From: Candidatus Segatella intestinihominis
GTDB lineage: Bacteria > Bacteroidota > Bacteroidia > Bacteroidales > Bacteroidaceae
Direction: 5' to 3'
Assembly (NCBI GenBank): GCA_900548535.1
Contig: URLG01000007.1
Coordinates: forward strand, 1-59,987
DNA length: 59,987 nucleotides
In this document: positions 51,657 to 59,729 of the stretch, in pieces
Numbering within the stretch: position 1 is the first letter of the stretch
How the letters are laid out: the number at the start of each line of letters is the position of its first letter
Program-made: the position numbers and the translations under genes
The notes under the pieces: model-generated
Database searches by the model: none
Told to the model about the DNA's origin: nothing
The model's input: the letters and a program-made list of their open reading frames with translations, nothing else

Positions 51657-52082
51657 TTATTTGCATTCTTCCTTTTTCAATTCGTGGGAAATACGATGCG
51701 TGGTATACAATTCGAGCAGCGCAGCGATGAGCAGGAACACCACCCACTTATTGTAGAAATAGGTGATATATGTTTCCTGATTGCTAAACCAGTGGCGAAC
51801 GAAGGCATAGACGGTATCGACCATGGAAATGCCAGAGAGCACAAAGAAGATGTCTGCCACATACTGCATGCGCTTCAGTCGGTGGATGATGAGCGATGGT
51901 CCCTCATACACCTGCATGGCTTGGATCACGCTAAACAACACGGTACCTGCCAGGAAGAGCCAGCTCGTAATGAGCATCATCTTGGGATAGATAAAACCAA
52001 ATGCAAAGCAGGCTGCGCCGACTACCATCAGCACGCCTCCCAGCAAGAATATCACACTCTGTAGTTTACTCAATTGTTTCAT
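51657..52082 (-). CDS. Small membrane protein of unknown function
   Basis: 141 residues with four hydrophobic helices (about 9-32, 36-55, 72-90 and 108-125), no signal peptide and a basic/acidic C-terminal end (HRISHELKKEECK). I do not recognise a named family. It lies 75 nt downstream of divIC on the same strand; a TATATATAATAAGGTGTA motif sits in the gap. Confidence 0.7.
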   Translation of the reverse strand: MKQLSKLQSVIFLLGGVLMVVGAACFAFGFIYPKMMLITSWLFLAGTVLFSVIQAMQVYEGPSLIIHRLKRMQYVADIFFVLSGISMVDTVYAFVRHWFSNQETYITYFYNKWVVFLLIAALLELYTTHRISHELKKEECK

Positions 52083-52157
52083 TCGCTTTTTTCTCTATTT
52101 CTTCTATATGTATATATCCAGTTTCTTCTATTATATATATAATAAGGTGTAGCCAGC

Positions 52158-52478
52158 TTACTGAGCGTCTGGCTGCAAGTCGGTGCTCAGCACGAAGATG
52201 TCCTCATCGTCAGCCTTCATAAAGTAGCGCTCACGGGCTATCTTGCCAAAAGCCTTGGGACTTTGGCGCATCTCATGCAGCTGACGCTTGTCGTGCTCGT
52301 ACTGCGCCTCATACTTTTCGATCTCAGCACGCAGCGAACCTATCTCCAGCCTATACTTGATGTGCTGCCAGATGCTGTTGTCATCGATCACACCCACTAC
52401 CAACACACCTACTACCACCACTATAAGATATTTATAGTGTGACAAATAATTCCATATAATACTTAGCTTTTTACTCAT
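52158..52478 (-). CDS. Septum formation initiator, DivIC/FtsB-like
   Basis: A 106-residue bitopic division protein. A short cytosolic start is followed by one transmembrane helix (YLIVVVVGVLVVGVI, about 17-31), a coiled coil (RLEIGSLRAEIEKYEAQYEH, about 43-66) and the conserved RERYFMKADDEDIF. It is expected to join FtsL and FtsQ at the septum. It shares a back-to-back promoter region with dnaX. Confidence 0.88.
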   Translation of the reverse strand: MSKKLSIIWNYLSHYKYLIVVVVGVLVVGVIDDNSIWQHIKYRLEIGSLRAEIEKYEAQYEHDKRQLHEMRQSPKAFGKIARERYFMKADDEDIFVLSTDLQPDAQ

Positions 52479-52514
52479 TTAATTGTCGAGTTTTCTCATT
52501 AATTTCCTAATTTG

Positions 52515-52546
52515 TTTGCAAAGATAATATTTTTTTGTTATCTTTG
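52515..52546. promoter_or_regulatory. Overlapping divergent promoters of dnaX and divIC
   Basis: Rightward: TTTG (52515-52518), 20 nt, TATCTTTG (52539-52546) for dnaX. Leftward: TATCTTTG on the minus strand (52526-52519) for divIC. The two -7 boxes face away from each other with 12 nt between, so the polymerases would compete for space. Confidence 0.7.
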
Positions 52547-52568
52547 CATCATCAATTAAGAAAAAATA

Positions 52569-54440
52569 ATGGAAGAATACATAGTTTCTGCAAGAAAGTA
52601 CCGTCCGATGACCTTCGACTCGGTAGTTGGACAGGGTGCATTGACCACCACGCTGAAGAATGCAGTGAAGAGCGGCAAGCTGGCGCACGCCTATCTTTTC
52701 TGTGGTCCTAGGGGTGTGGGCAAGACCACTTGTGCCCGTATTTTTGCCAAGGCAATCAACTGCGAGCACCCTCGCGAAGACGGCGAGGCATGCAATGAGT
52801 GTGAGAGCTGCCAGGCTTTCAACGAGCAGCGCTCCTACAACATCTTTGAACTTGATGCTGCCAGCAACAATGGCGTGGAGCACATCAAGACCCTGATGGA
52901 GCAAACTCGCATACCGCCTCAGGTGGGCAAGTACAAGGTATTTATCATCGACGAGGTCCACATGCTCAGTGCCGCTGCCTTCAATGCCTTTCTCAAGACA
53001 TTGGAGGAGCCACCATCGCACGTCATCTTCATCCTCGCCACCACCGAGAAGCACAAGATTCTGCCTACCATCCTGAGTAGATGCCAGATCTATGACTTTG
53101 AGCGAATGACGGTGCCCAACACCATCCAGCACCTCAAGATGGTGGCTGAGAAGGAAGGCATCCAGTATGAGGAGCAGGCACTTGCCGTCATAGCCGAGAA
53201 GGCTGACGGAGGTATGCGCGATGCGCTCTCCATCTTTGACCAAGCTGCCAGCTTCTGCCAGGGCAACATCACCTACCAGAAGGTGATAGAAGACCTCAAC
53301 GTGCTGGATAGCGACAACTACTTCCGCATGATAGACCTTGCCTTGGAGAACAAGGTGAGCGAGATGATGGTAGTGCTCGATGGCATACTGGGCAAGGGAT
53401 TTGACGGCGGCAACATGATACAGGGCTTGGCTCAGCACGTGCGCAACGTGATGATGGCAAAGGACCCTCAGACCCTGCCGCTCCTGGAAACCAGCGAAGA
53501 GCAGAAAGCCAAATATCAGGCGCAGGCGCAGAAGGCTCCTACACCTTTCTTATATAAGGCACTGAAGCTGATGAACGATTGCGATGTGCAGTATCGTCAG
53601 AGCAGCAACAAGCGCCTGCTGGTAGAGCTGACGCTGATACAGATAGGTCAGATCACTCAGCCTGAAGACCAAGATGTGCCTAGTGCGGGGCGTACGCCCC
53701 ATAGATTAAAATCCCTGTTTCAGAAAATTGTTGCCCAGCTTAAGCCTGCTATTCAGGGTGCAGGTGCCGGGCAAGATAGCAGCAGCAAGGTAGCCACCAC
53801 GGCTAGCCAGCCTGCCGCTACGGACACGCACACTCCTACCCCAACTGACGCCGCCCCTGCTAGCGGCTCTACAACCACTCCTGCCTCAGCCGCTCCTGCT
53901 ACTACAGAGGCAGCCAAGAAGCGCACGCTCAAGAACGTGAACCTGAGCGGTATCGGAATGACCTTTGCCAATCTGAAGAAGGTTGAGGAATCTGCCCGCA
54001 GGGCTTACAATCCTATAGACCGACTGCAAGATGAAGCTCTGGCAGCCAATGCCAGTGGGCAGCCGATGAACCAGTCGTTCTCCCAAGAGCAGGTAGAGGG
54101 CCAGTGGATAAGCATGTGCTTGAGAATACAAAATGTGAAAGACCTCATTGGCCTAGCCAGTCGTATGAAGCCTATCGTGCCAAAGATTACGGATTTTCCA
54201 AATATCGAGGTAGTGGTGGACAATCAGCTCTTGCTCGACGACATACTCCGCATCAAGAACCGCATCCGCTCCACCTTTGTACAGGGCTTGCAAAACAACG
54301 AGCTACAGCTAACTTATCGCCTGGCTGAAGCCAACGAGGTGACCAAGATACTCTCCAAGCGTGAGCTTCTGGAGAAGCTGAAGGAGGAAAATCCTGCCAT
54401 TGGTAAGCTGATGCAAAGCTTGAAACTGGTGTTGAGCTAA
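52569..54440 (+). CDS. dnaX: DNA polymerase III subunits gamma and tau
   Basis: A 623-residue clamp-loader ATPase. YRPMTFDSVVGQ opens domain I. Walker A GPRGVGKTTCAR, the zinc module with Cys in INCEHP and ACNECESC, DEVHMLS and the sensor ATTEKHKILPTILSRC follow. Domain III runs to about 370. After that come a Pro/Ala/Thr-rich linker (about 395-455) and a C-terminal tau-like region (about 480-620). A perfect GGGGCGTACGCCCC palindrome lies in frame at 53687-53700 at the start of the linker. Being so long without a frame change, it should give mainly tau. Confidence 0.95.
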   Translation: MEEYIVSARKYRPMTFDSVVGQGALTTTLKNAVKSGKLAHAYLFCGPRGVGKTTCARIFAKAINCEHPREDGEACNECESCQAFNEQRSYNIFELDAASNNGVEHIKTLMEQTRIPPQVGKYKVFIIDEVHMLSAAAFNAFLKTLEEPPSHVIFILATTEKHKILPTILSRCQIYDFERMTVPNTIQHLKMVAEKEGIQYEEQALAVIAEKADGGMRDALSIFDQAASFCQGNITYQKVIEDLNVLDSDNYFRMIDLALENKVSEMMVVLDGILGKGFDGGNMIQGLAQHVRNVMMAKDPQTLPLLETSEEQKAKYQAQAQKAPTPFLYKALKLMNDCDVQYRQSSNKRLLVELTLIQIGQITQPEDQDVPSAGRTPHRLKSLFQKIVAQLKPAIQGAGAGQDSSSKVATTASQPAATDTHTPTPTDAAPASGSTTTPASAAPATTEAAKKRTLKNVNLSGIGMTFANLKKVEESARRAYNPIDRLQDEALAANASGQPMNQSFSQEQVEGQWISMCLRIQNVKDLIGLASRMKPIVPKITDFPNIEVVVDNQLLLDDILRIKNRIRSTFVQGLQNNELQLTYRLAEANEVTKILSKRELLEKLKEENPAIGKLMQSLKLVLS

Positions 54441-54442
54441 TT

Positions 54443-54475
54443 TTTAATTAAGAATTAAGAATTAAGCCTAGCGGA
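54443..54475. repeat. AATTAAG tandem repeat followed by GCCTAGCGGA
   Basis: Repeated TAATTAAGAATTAAGAATTAAG follows the dnaX stop and is joined to GCCTAGCGGA (54466-54475). The same decamer follows the GTTAGGA array at 15460-15469, again after the stop of a rightward gene. Confidence 0.7.
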
Positions 54476-54481
54476 AGATAA

Positions 54482-54520
54482 AATCCCGAGCCTCTCATCT
54501 GAGAAACTCGGGATTTTTTC
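54482..54520 (+). terminator. Terminator of dnaX
   Basis: AATCCCGAG pairs with CTCGGGATT, followed by TTTT. It lies 42 nt past the stop and 13 nt before the convergent asnA end. Confidence 0.8.
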
Positions 54521-54532
54521 ATTAATTCTTAA

Positions 54533-55570
54533 TTAAATCAGGTTCATGCCAGCCTCGGCACATTCCTTGCGCATATCCTCTGGCCAGATGCTAGCCTGGA
54601 TTTCGCCAATGTGAGCCTTGTGGAGCATCACCATGCAGAGACGGCTCTGACCGATACCACCACCGATGCTCAATGGCAACTTGTCATTCAGGAGCTGCTG
54701 ATGGAAGTAGAGTTTCTCTCTCTCCTCCTCGCCCTCTATCTTGAGCTGGCGGAGCAGGCTCTCCTTGTCTACACGGATACCCATGGAGCTGAGCTCGAAG
54801 CTTCTGCCCAACACTGGATACCAGATCAGGATATCGCCATTGAGTCCTGCCTTGCCATTCTCAGCCACGGTGCTCCAGTCATCATAGTCTGGGGCTCTGC
54901 CATCATGCTTCTTGCCATCGCTCAGCTTGCCACCGATACCCTCTACGAATACGGCGCCATATTTCTTACAGATGGCATCCTCACGCTCCTTAGGAGTCAT
55001 GTCTGGGTACATATCCACCAAGTCCTGAGCATGAACAAAATGGATTTGCTTAGGCAGGAAAGGCTTGATCTGAGGATAGTGCTCGCAGGTGAGATACTCC
55101 GTGCGAAGGATGGCAGCATAGATGCGGCGCACGATGTCCTCTAGGAATGCGACGGTGCGGTCCTCACGAGTGATGACTGCCTCCCAGTCCCACTGGTCCA
55201 CGTAGAGTGAGTGCAGATTGTCCAGCTCCTCATCGGCACGGATGGCGTTCATGTCGGTATATACGCCATAGCCAGGCTCTATGTGATACTCAGCCAGGGT
55301 CAGTCTCTTCCACTTGGCAAGCGAATGAACCACCTCGGCCTGTGCATCGCCCAAGTCCTTGATAGGGAAGCTTACAGGGCGCTCCACTCCGTTCAGGTCA
55401 TCATTGATGCCCAAGCCCTTCAGTACGAAGAGCGGAGCCGTAACGCGACGCAAGCGAAGTTCGGTGCTCAGGTTCTGCTGGAAGAATTCTTTTATCAGTT
55501 TGATACCCATTTCGGTCTGGCGCATATCCAGCAGCGCCTTGTACCCTTCGGGTTTTATCAGTTTGCTCAT
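54533..55570 (-). CDS. asnA: Aspartate-ammonia ligase
   Basis: A 345-residue enzyme related to class II tRNA synthetases that makes asparagine from aspartate, ammonia and ATP. Conserved parts include RRVTAPLFV, FPIKDLGDAQAEVVHSLAKW, GYGVYTDMNAIR, YVDQWDWE and SIGGGIGQSRLCM. Length is typical. A TACCTTTG element lies at 55610-55603 on the minus strand. It is a single-gene unit convergent with dnaX. Confidence 0.96.
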   Translation of the reverse strand: MSKLIKPEGYKALLDMRQTEMGIKLIKEFFQQNLSTELRLRRVTAPLFVLKGLGINDDLNGVERPVSFPIKDLGDAQAEVVHSLAKWKRLTLAEYHIEPGYGVYTDMNAIRADEELDNLHSLYVDQWDWEAVITREDRTVAFLEDIVRRIYAAILRTEYLTCEHYPQIKPFLPKQIHFVHAQDLVDMYPDMTPKEREDAICKKYGAVFVEGIGGKLSDGKKHDGRAPDYDDWSTVAENGKAGLNGDILIWYPVLGRSFELSSMGIRVDKESLLRQLKIEGEEEREKLYFHQQLLNDKLPLSIGGGIGQSRLCMVMLHKAHIGEIQASIWPEDMRKECAEAGMNLI

Positions 55571-55602
55571 TTGTCTTATTGTTTTGTTTTTGTTTTGTGC
55601 TG

Positions 55603-55610
55603 CAAAGGTA
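55603..55610 (-). promoter_or_regulatory. -7 element of asnA
   Basis: TACCTTTG on the minus strand, 33 nt before the start. Confidence 0.55.
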
Positions 55611-55744
55611 CAAAATAATTATTAATCCGCAAGCGTTTTTCCTAAATATTTTGCAAAATGATAGTATTTTTTCTTATTTTCTTACTTTTTGCTGTAGATT
55701 TATTCACTTTTTATGCATTTTCCTGCAAAAAAGCGGCCCGAATA

Positions 55745-55776
55745 TTTGGCAGATTCAAATAAAAGCATTAATTTTG
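55745..55776 (+). promoter_or_regulatory. Promoter of the tRNA-Arg / pepT unit
   Basis: TTTG (55745-55748), 20 nt, TAATTTTG (55769-55776). Between it and the tRNA are two 22-bp-spaced copies of TATTATATATAGGGAG (55798-55838). Confidence 0.75.
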
Positions 55777-55841
55777 CAAAATGTATGCTCCACCTTATAT
55801 TATATATAGGGAGTGAAATATTATATATAGGGAGCGAACAG

Positions 55842-55915
55842 GGCCTCGTAGCTTAGCTGAATAGAGCGTCAGATTCCGGTTCTGAAGGTCGTGGGTTTGA
55901 ATCCCACCGAGGTCA
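55842..55915 (+). tRNA. tRNA-Arg, anticodon CCG
   Basis: A full 74-nt cloverleaf. The acceptor GGCCTCG pairs with CGAGGTC (one G-U) and is followed by discriminator A without an encoded CCA. The anticodon stem is TCAGA/TCTGA around the loop TTCCGGT (anticodon CCG, reading CGG), and the T-arm is GTGGG/CCCAC around TTTGAAT. It precedes pepT by 36 nt on the same strand. Confidence 0.92.
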
Positions 55916-55951
55916 CTTCGTTACAACAATAATAAATCGAAACTTAAAAAT

Positions 55952-57175
55952 ATGGACTTAGTAGAACGTTTTATCAACTACACCAAGTTTGACACGCAGT
56001 CGAGCGAAGACTCCGACAGCGTGCCTAGTACGGCGAAACAACTGGAGTTCGCCAAGTATCTGAAACATGAGCTTGAGGAAGAAGGCCTCTCCGACGTGGA
56101 GATGGACGACATGGGCTACATCTACGCCACCCTCAAGGGCAATACCAAGAAAAAGACCCCTACCATAGGTTTTATATCCCACATGGACACCAGCCCAGAT
56201 GCCAGCGGCAAGGACATCAAGGCGCGCGTCATCAAGAATTATGATGGCGAAGACATCGAGCTGAGTCCAGGCATCATATCAAGCGTAGAGAAATTTCCAG
56301 AGCTCAAGGCTCACAAGGGCGAGGACATCATCGTGACCGATGGCACCACCCTGCTCGGAGCCGACGACAAGGCGGGCATTGCCGAGATAGTACAGGCTAT
56401 GTGCTACCTCAGAGACCATGACGAGATAAAGCATGGCGACATCCGCGTGGGCTTCAATCCTGACGAGGAGATTGGCATGGGCGCTCACCACTTCGACGTG
56501 GAGAAGTTTGGCTGCGACTGGGCTTACACCGTGGATGGCGGCGACCTGGGCGACCTGGAGTATGAGAACTTCAATGCCGCTGGTGCCAAGATCCATATCA
56601 AGGGCGTAAGCGTACACACAGGCTATGCCAAGGGCAAGATGGTGAATGCCAGCCGATTGGCAGTGGAGTTCCAGAACATGATACCAGAAGCCGAGACCCC
56701 AGAGCAGACTGAGGGCTACCAGGGATTCTATCACCTGCTGGGCATCGAGAGCCGCTGCGAGGAAGCCAAGCTCAGCTACATCATCCGCGACCACGACCGT
56801 GAGAAGTTTGAGGACCGCAAGGACTTCATCGAGCAGTGCGTGAAGAAGATGAACGAGAAGTATGGCGAGGGCACGGTAACAGCCGAAATCCACGACCAGT
56901 ACTATAACATGAAGGAGAAGATAGACCCTAACATGCATGTCATCGACATCGTGCTCAGAGCGATGCAAGAGAGCGGTGTGCCACCACGTGTGGAGCCTAT
57001 CCGTGGCGGTACCGATGGAGCTCAGCTCAGCTTCAAGGGCTTGCCATGCCCTAACATCTTTGCCGGTGGTGTCAACTTCCATGGCCCTCACGAGTTTGTG
57101 AGCATCCAGGTGATGGAGAAGGTAGTGAAGACCATCGTGAAGATAGCAGAGATAACAGAAGAGTATAACGACTAA
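55952..57175 (+). CDS. pepT: Peptidase T (tripeptide aminopeptidase)
   Basis: A 407-residue cytosolic metallopeptidase of family M20 that removes N-terminal residues from tripeptides. The two-zinc site is read in ISHMDTSPD, LGADDKAG, NPDEEIGMGAHHF and the late NFHGPHEF. The dimerisation domain (KIHIKGVSVHTGYAKGKM) lies between. GGTDGAQLS is conserved. It is preceded by the tRNA and followed by a small stem-loop, then the antiporter gene. Confidence 0.95.
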   Translation: MDLVERFINYTKFDTQSSEDSDSVPSTAKQLEFAKYLKHELEEEGLSDVEMDDMGYIYATLKGNTKKKTPTIGFISHMDTSPDASGKDIKARVIKNYDGEDIELSPGIISSVEKFPELKAHKGEDIIVTDGTTLLGADDKAGIAEIVQAMCYLRDHDEIKHGDIRVGFNPDEEIGMGAHHFDVEKFGCDWAYTVDGGDLGDLEYENFNAAGAKIHIKGVSVHTGYAKGKMVNASRLAVEFQNMIPEAETPEQTEGYQGFYHLLGIESRCEEAKLSYIIRDHDREKFEDRKDFIEQCVKKMNEKYGEGTVTAEIHDQYYNMKEKIDPNMHVIDIVLRAMQESGVPPRVEPIRGGTDGAQLSFKGLPCPNIFAGGVNFHGPHEFVSIQVMEKVVKTIVKIAEITEEYND

Positions 57176-57177
57176 TG

Positions 57178-57207
57178 TTTTAGCGGCACCATGCCGCTAA
57201 AACTTTT
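57178..57207 (+). terminator. Stem-loop between pepT and the antiporter gene
   Basis: TTTTAGCGGCA (57178-57188) pairs perfectly with TGCCGCTAAAA (57192-57202), followed by CTTTT. The T-run is short, so it may be leaky. Confidence 0.6.
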
Positions 57208-57222
57208 CTATACGATAAGCTT

Positions 57223-59481
57223 ATGAACGAAATTCCATTCCTAGTAAAAGACCTCGCCCTGATCCTGATGATGGCGGGCATCGTGACCCTCATCTTCAAG
57301 CGACTGAAGCAACCCCTGGTGCTGGGCTACATCGTGGCTGGATTCCTGGTGTCGCCCCACATGCCCTATACCATGTCGGTCATCGACGAGAGCGACATCA
57401 AGACGTGGGCTGACATCGGCGTCATCTTCACGCTCTTCTCGCTAGGACTGGACTTCTCGTTCAAGAAGATAGTCAAGATGGGAGCCTCGCCCATCATAGC
57501 CACGGCGGTCATCGTCTTCTCGATGATGATGCTGGGCATCAGTGTGGGCCACGGCTTCGGATGGAACCGGATGGACTGCATCTTCCTCGGAGGTATGCTA
57601 GCCATGAGTTCCACCACTATTATATATAAGGCGTTCGACGACATGGGGTTCCGACAACAGAAGTTTGCCTCCATGGTGATGAGCGTCCTGATATTGGAAG
57701 ACATTCTCGCCATCGTGATGATGGTGATGCTATCAGCCATTGCTGGTGGCAACAATCCCGATGGCGGACAGATGCTCACCTCGGTGCTCCGCATAGCCTT
57801 CTTCTTGGTTTTGTGGTTCATCGTGGGCATCTTTGCCATCCCCCTCTTCTTGCGCTCGGTGCGCCGTCTCATCAATGGCGAGACGCTGCTCATCGTTTCG
57901 CTGGGTCTCTGCTGCGGCATGGCGGTACTGTCCACGCAGGTGGGATTCAGCAGCGCCTTCGGAGCCTTCGTGATGGGTAGCATCCTAGCTGAGACCATTG
58001 AGGCGGAGAAGATCATCAAGCTCGTGGAGCCTGTGAAGAATCTCTTCGGAGCCATCTTCTTCGTATCCGTGGGCATGCTGGTAGACCCTAAGATATTGGT
58101 GGAGTATGCCCTGCCTATCCTAGCCCTGGTGGGCACGATATTGGTGGGCCAGGCAGTGCTAGGCACCTTTGGATTCATGCTGGGCGGCGAGTCATTGAAG
58201 TCGGCTATGCGCTGTGGATTCTCCATGGCCCAGATAGGTGAGTTTTCATTCATCATCGCCTCGCTAGGCTTGAGCCTGGGAGTTATCAGCAATTTCCTCT
58301 ATCCAGTGGTAGTGGCGGTGAGCGTCATCACCACCTTCCTCACCCCTTACATGATCCGTCTGGCGCAGCCCACCTATCAGGTGCTGGAAAAACATCTGCC
58401 CGAGCGCCTCATCCATGTGCTCAACCACTTTGCGATGAGCCATCCCCAGACGCAGCAGCAGAGCAAGTGGCGCTCCCTGCTCAAGCAGATGACCATCAAC
58501 ACCGTGTCCTACGGCATACTCTCGGCGGCAGTCATCGCCCTGATGTTTGCCTTCGTATTGCCGCTGACGCGCAATCTGCTGCCTGGCTGGCATCTGCACT
58601 GGTATGCCAACGCCATCACGGGCGTGCTCACCGTGGTGCTCATAGCCCCATTCCTCCGAGCCATCGTGATGAAGAAGAATCATAGCCCCGAGTGGAAACG
58701 CCTGTGGGTGGAGAGCTCCATCAATCGCATACCGCTGATGGCCACCATCGTGGTGCGCTTCATCATAGCCCTGGGCTTCGTGTTCTACATCTGCAATTAC
58801 CTCACCCGCTTTGCCAATGCGCTCATCATCTGCATCGGTGCCGCCGTGGTGCTGCTCATGATAGCCTCCCGACAAATCAAGAAGCGAAGCATCGTGATGG
58901 AGCGTCTCTTCATCCACAACCTGCGCTCACGCGACATCGCAGCCCAGGTGAGTGGCAACAAGAAGCCGCTCTATGAGGGCCGCCTGCTGGACCGAGACAT
59001 CCACATCAGCGAGTTTGAGGTGCCCGAAGACAGCACTTGGTGTGGCAAGACGCTCCGAGACTTGCATCTGCGCCAGCGTTTCGGCATCGACCTGAGCAGC
59101 ATTCGCCGAGGTCAGCATCGCCTCAACATCCCTGATGGCAAGATGATGATATTCCCTGGCGACCGCCTGCAAGTAATCGGCAACGACGACCAGCTGCAGA
59201 AGTTCAACCAGAGCCTGCAGAGCGACCTTCTGCCAGAGGACTTGGAGATAGAGAAGCGAGAGATGCGCCTGCGCCAGCTCATCATCAGCGGCAGCAGCGA
59301 GTTTTTGGGCAAGAGCCTCATAGACAGCGGCATCCGCAGCAAGTATGGCTGCATGGTAGTGGGACTGGAAGAGGGCCATGAAAACCTGACCCACGTATCG
59401 CCCAACTATGTGTTCCAGAAGGGTGACATCATCTGGCTGGTGGGCGAAGAGGAAAATTTGGATTTGGTTAACAGCCTGTAA
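57223..59481 (+). CDS. Cation:proton antiporter of the CPA2/KefB type with RCK-C domains
   Basis: A 752-residue inner-membrane protein. About 12 helices fill residues 5-395, including the CPA2 pattern LVLGYIVAGFLVSP and the core LFSLGLDFSF. Two to three more helices follow (about 425-560). The cytosolic end carries two TrkA-C (RCK_C) domains, about 590-665 (SEFEVPEDSTWCGKTLRDL) and 680-752 (MRLRQLIISGSSEFLGKSLID). The NAD-binding TrkA-N domain usual in KefB/KefC is absent. It likely exchanges K+ or Na+ for H+ under ligand control through the RCK-C domains. Confidence 0.9.
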   Translation: MNEIPFLVKDLALILMMAGIVTLIFKRLKQPLVLGYIVAGFLVSPHMPYTMSVIDESDIKTWADIGVIFTLFSLGLDFSFKKIVKMGASPIIATAVIVFSMMMLGISVGHGFGWNRMDCIFLGGMLAMSSTTIIYKAFDDMGFRQQKFASMVMSVLILEDILAIVMMVMLSAIAGGNNPDGGQMLTSVLRIAFFLVLWFIVGIFAIPLFLRSVRRLINGETLLIVSLGLCCGMAVLSTQVGFSSAFGAFVMGSILAETIEAEKIIKLVEPVKNLFGAIFFVSVGMLVDPKILVEYALPILALVGTILVGQAVLGTFGFMLGGESLKSAMRCGFSMAQIGEFSFIIASLGLSLGVISNFLYPVVVAVSVITTFLTPYMIRLAQPTYQVLEKHLPERLIHVLNHFAMSHPQTQQQSKWRSLLKQMTINTVSYGILSAAVIALMFAFVLPLTRNLLPGWHLHWYANAITGVLTVVLIAPFLRAIVMKKNHSPEWKRLWVESSINRIPLMATIVVRFIIALGFVFYICNYLTRFANALIICIGAAVVLLMIASRQIKKRSIVMERLFIHNLRSRDIAAQVSGNKKPLYEGRLLDRDIHISEFEVPEDSTWCGKTLRDLHLRQRFGIDLSSIRRGQHRLNIPDGKMMIFPGDRLQVIGNDDQLQKFNQSLQSDLLPEDLEIEKREMRLRQLIISGSSEFLGKSLIDSGIRSKYGCMVVGLEEGHENLTHVSPNYVFQKGDIIWLVGEEENLDLVNSL

Positions 59482-59499
59482 GTGAGAAGAAAAAAATTA

Positions 59500-59679
59500 C
59501 TAGATGATGGTGATCCAAATGCTCTCCTCTCGGTCTCTCGCTGCCGTGATGGCACCCACGAGGCGATGGAGCCAGATGCGAGAGTTCACCTTGCGCTCCA
59601 CTTCCTCATCCTTCAAGATATACATACGCCCTATGGTGTAAGTATTCTGCTTTGCTATTCTTTTGATAACGATTTCCAT
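59500..59679 (-). CDS. Short protein, possibly a DUF5675-like N-terminus
   Basis: A 59-residue frame with ATG at 59679 and stop TAG at 59500. It reads MEIVIKRIAKQNTYTIGRMY, then ILKDEEVERKVNSRIWLHRL, and ends ESIWITII. The YTIGRMYI stretch recalls the start of small DUF5675 proteins, but the rest does not, so this could be an altered or truncated member. A repeated ATTAAATTTATTATTCTAT sequence lies just upstream. No -7 box with the usual spacing is clear. The overlapping rightward GTG frame looks spurious. Confidence 0.45.
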   Translation of the reverse strand: MEIVIKRIAKQNTYTIGRMYILKDEEVERKVNSRIWLHRLVGAITAARDREESIWITII

Positions 59680-59683
59680 TGTA

Positions 59684-59728
59684 TATTAAATTTATTATTC
59701 TATTGCTTATTAAATTTATTATTCTATG
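59684..59728. repeat. Direct repeat TATTAAATTTATTATTCTAT
   Basis: Two exact 20-bp copies, 59684-59703 and 59709-59728, lie upstream of the short leftward gene. Confidence 0.8.
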
Positions 59729-59729
59729 A

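Noticed and set aside
52479..53438. Leftward 319-codon frame across the dnaX start
   Set aside because: It covers both divergent promoters and the dnaX clamp-loader motifs; it is a shadow.
55798..55838. Repeats before the tRNA as a riboswitch or T-box
   Set aside because: No specifier or conserved core is visible; they are two short AT-rich direct repeats.
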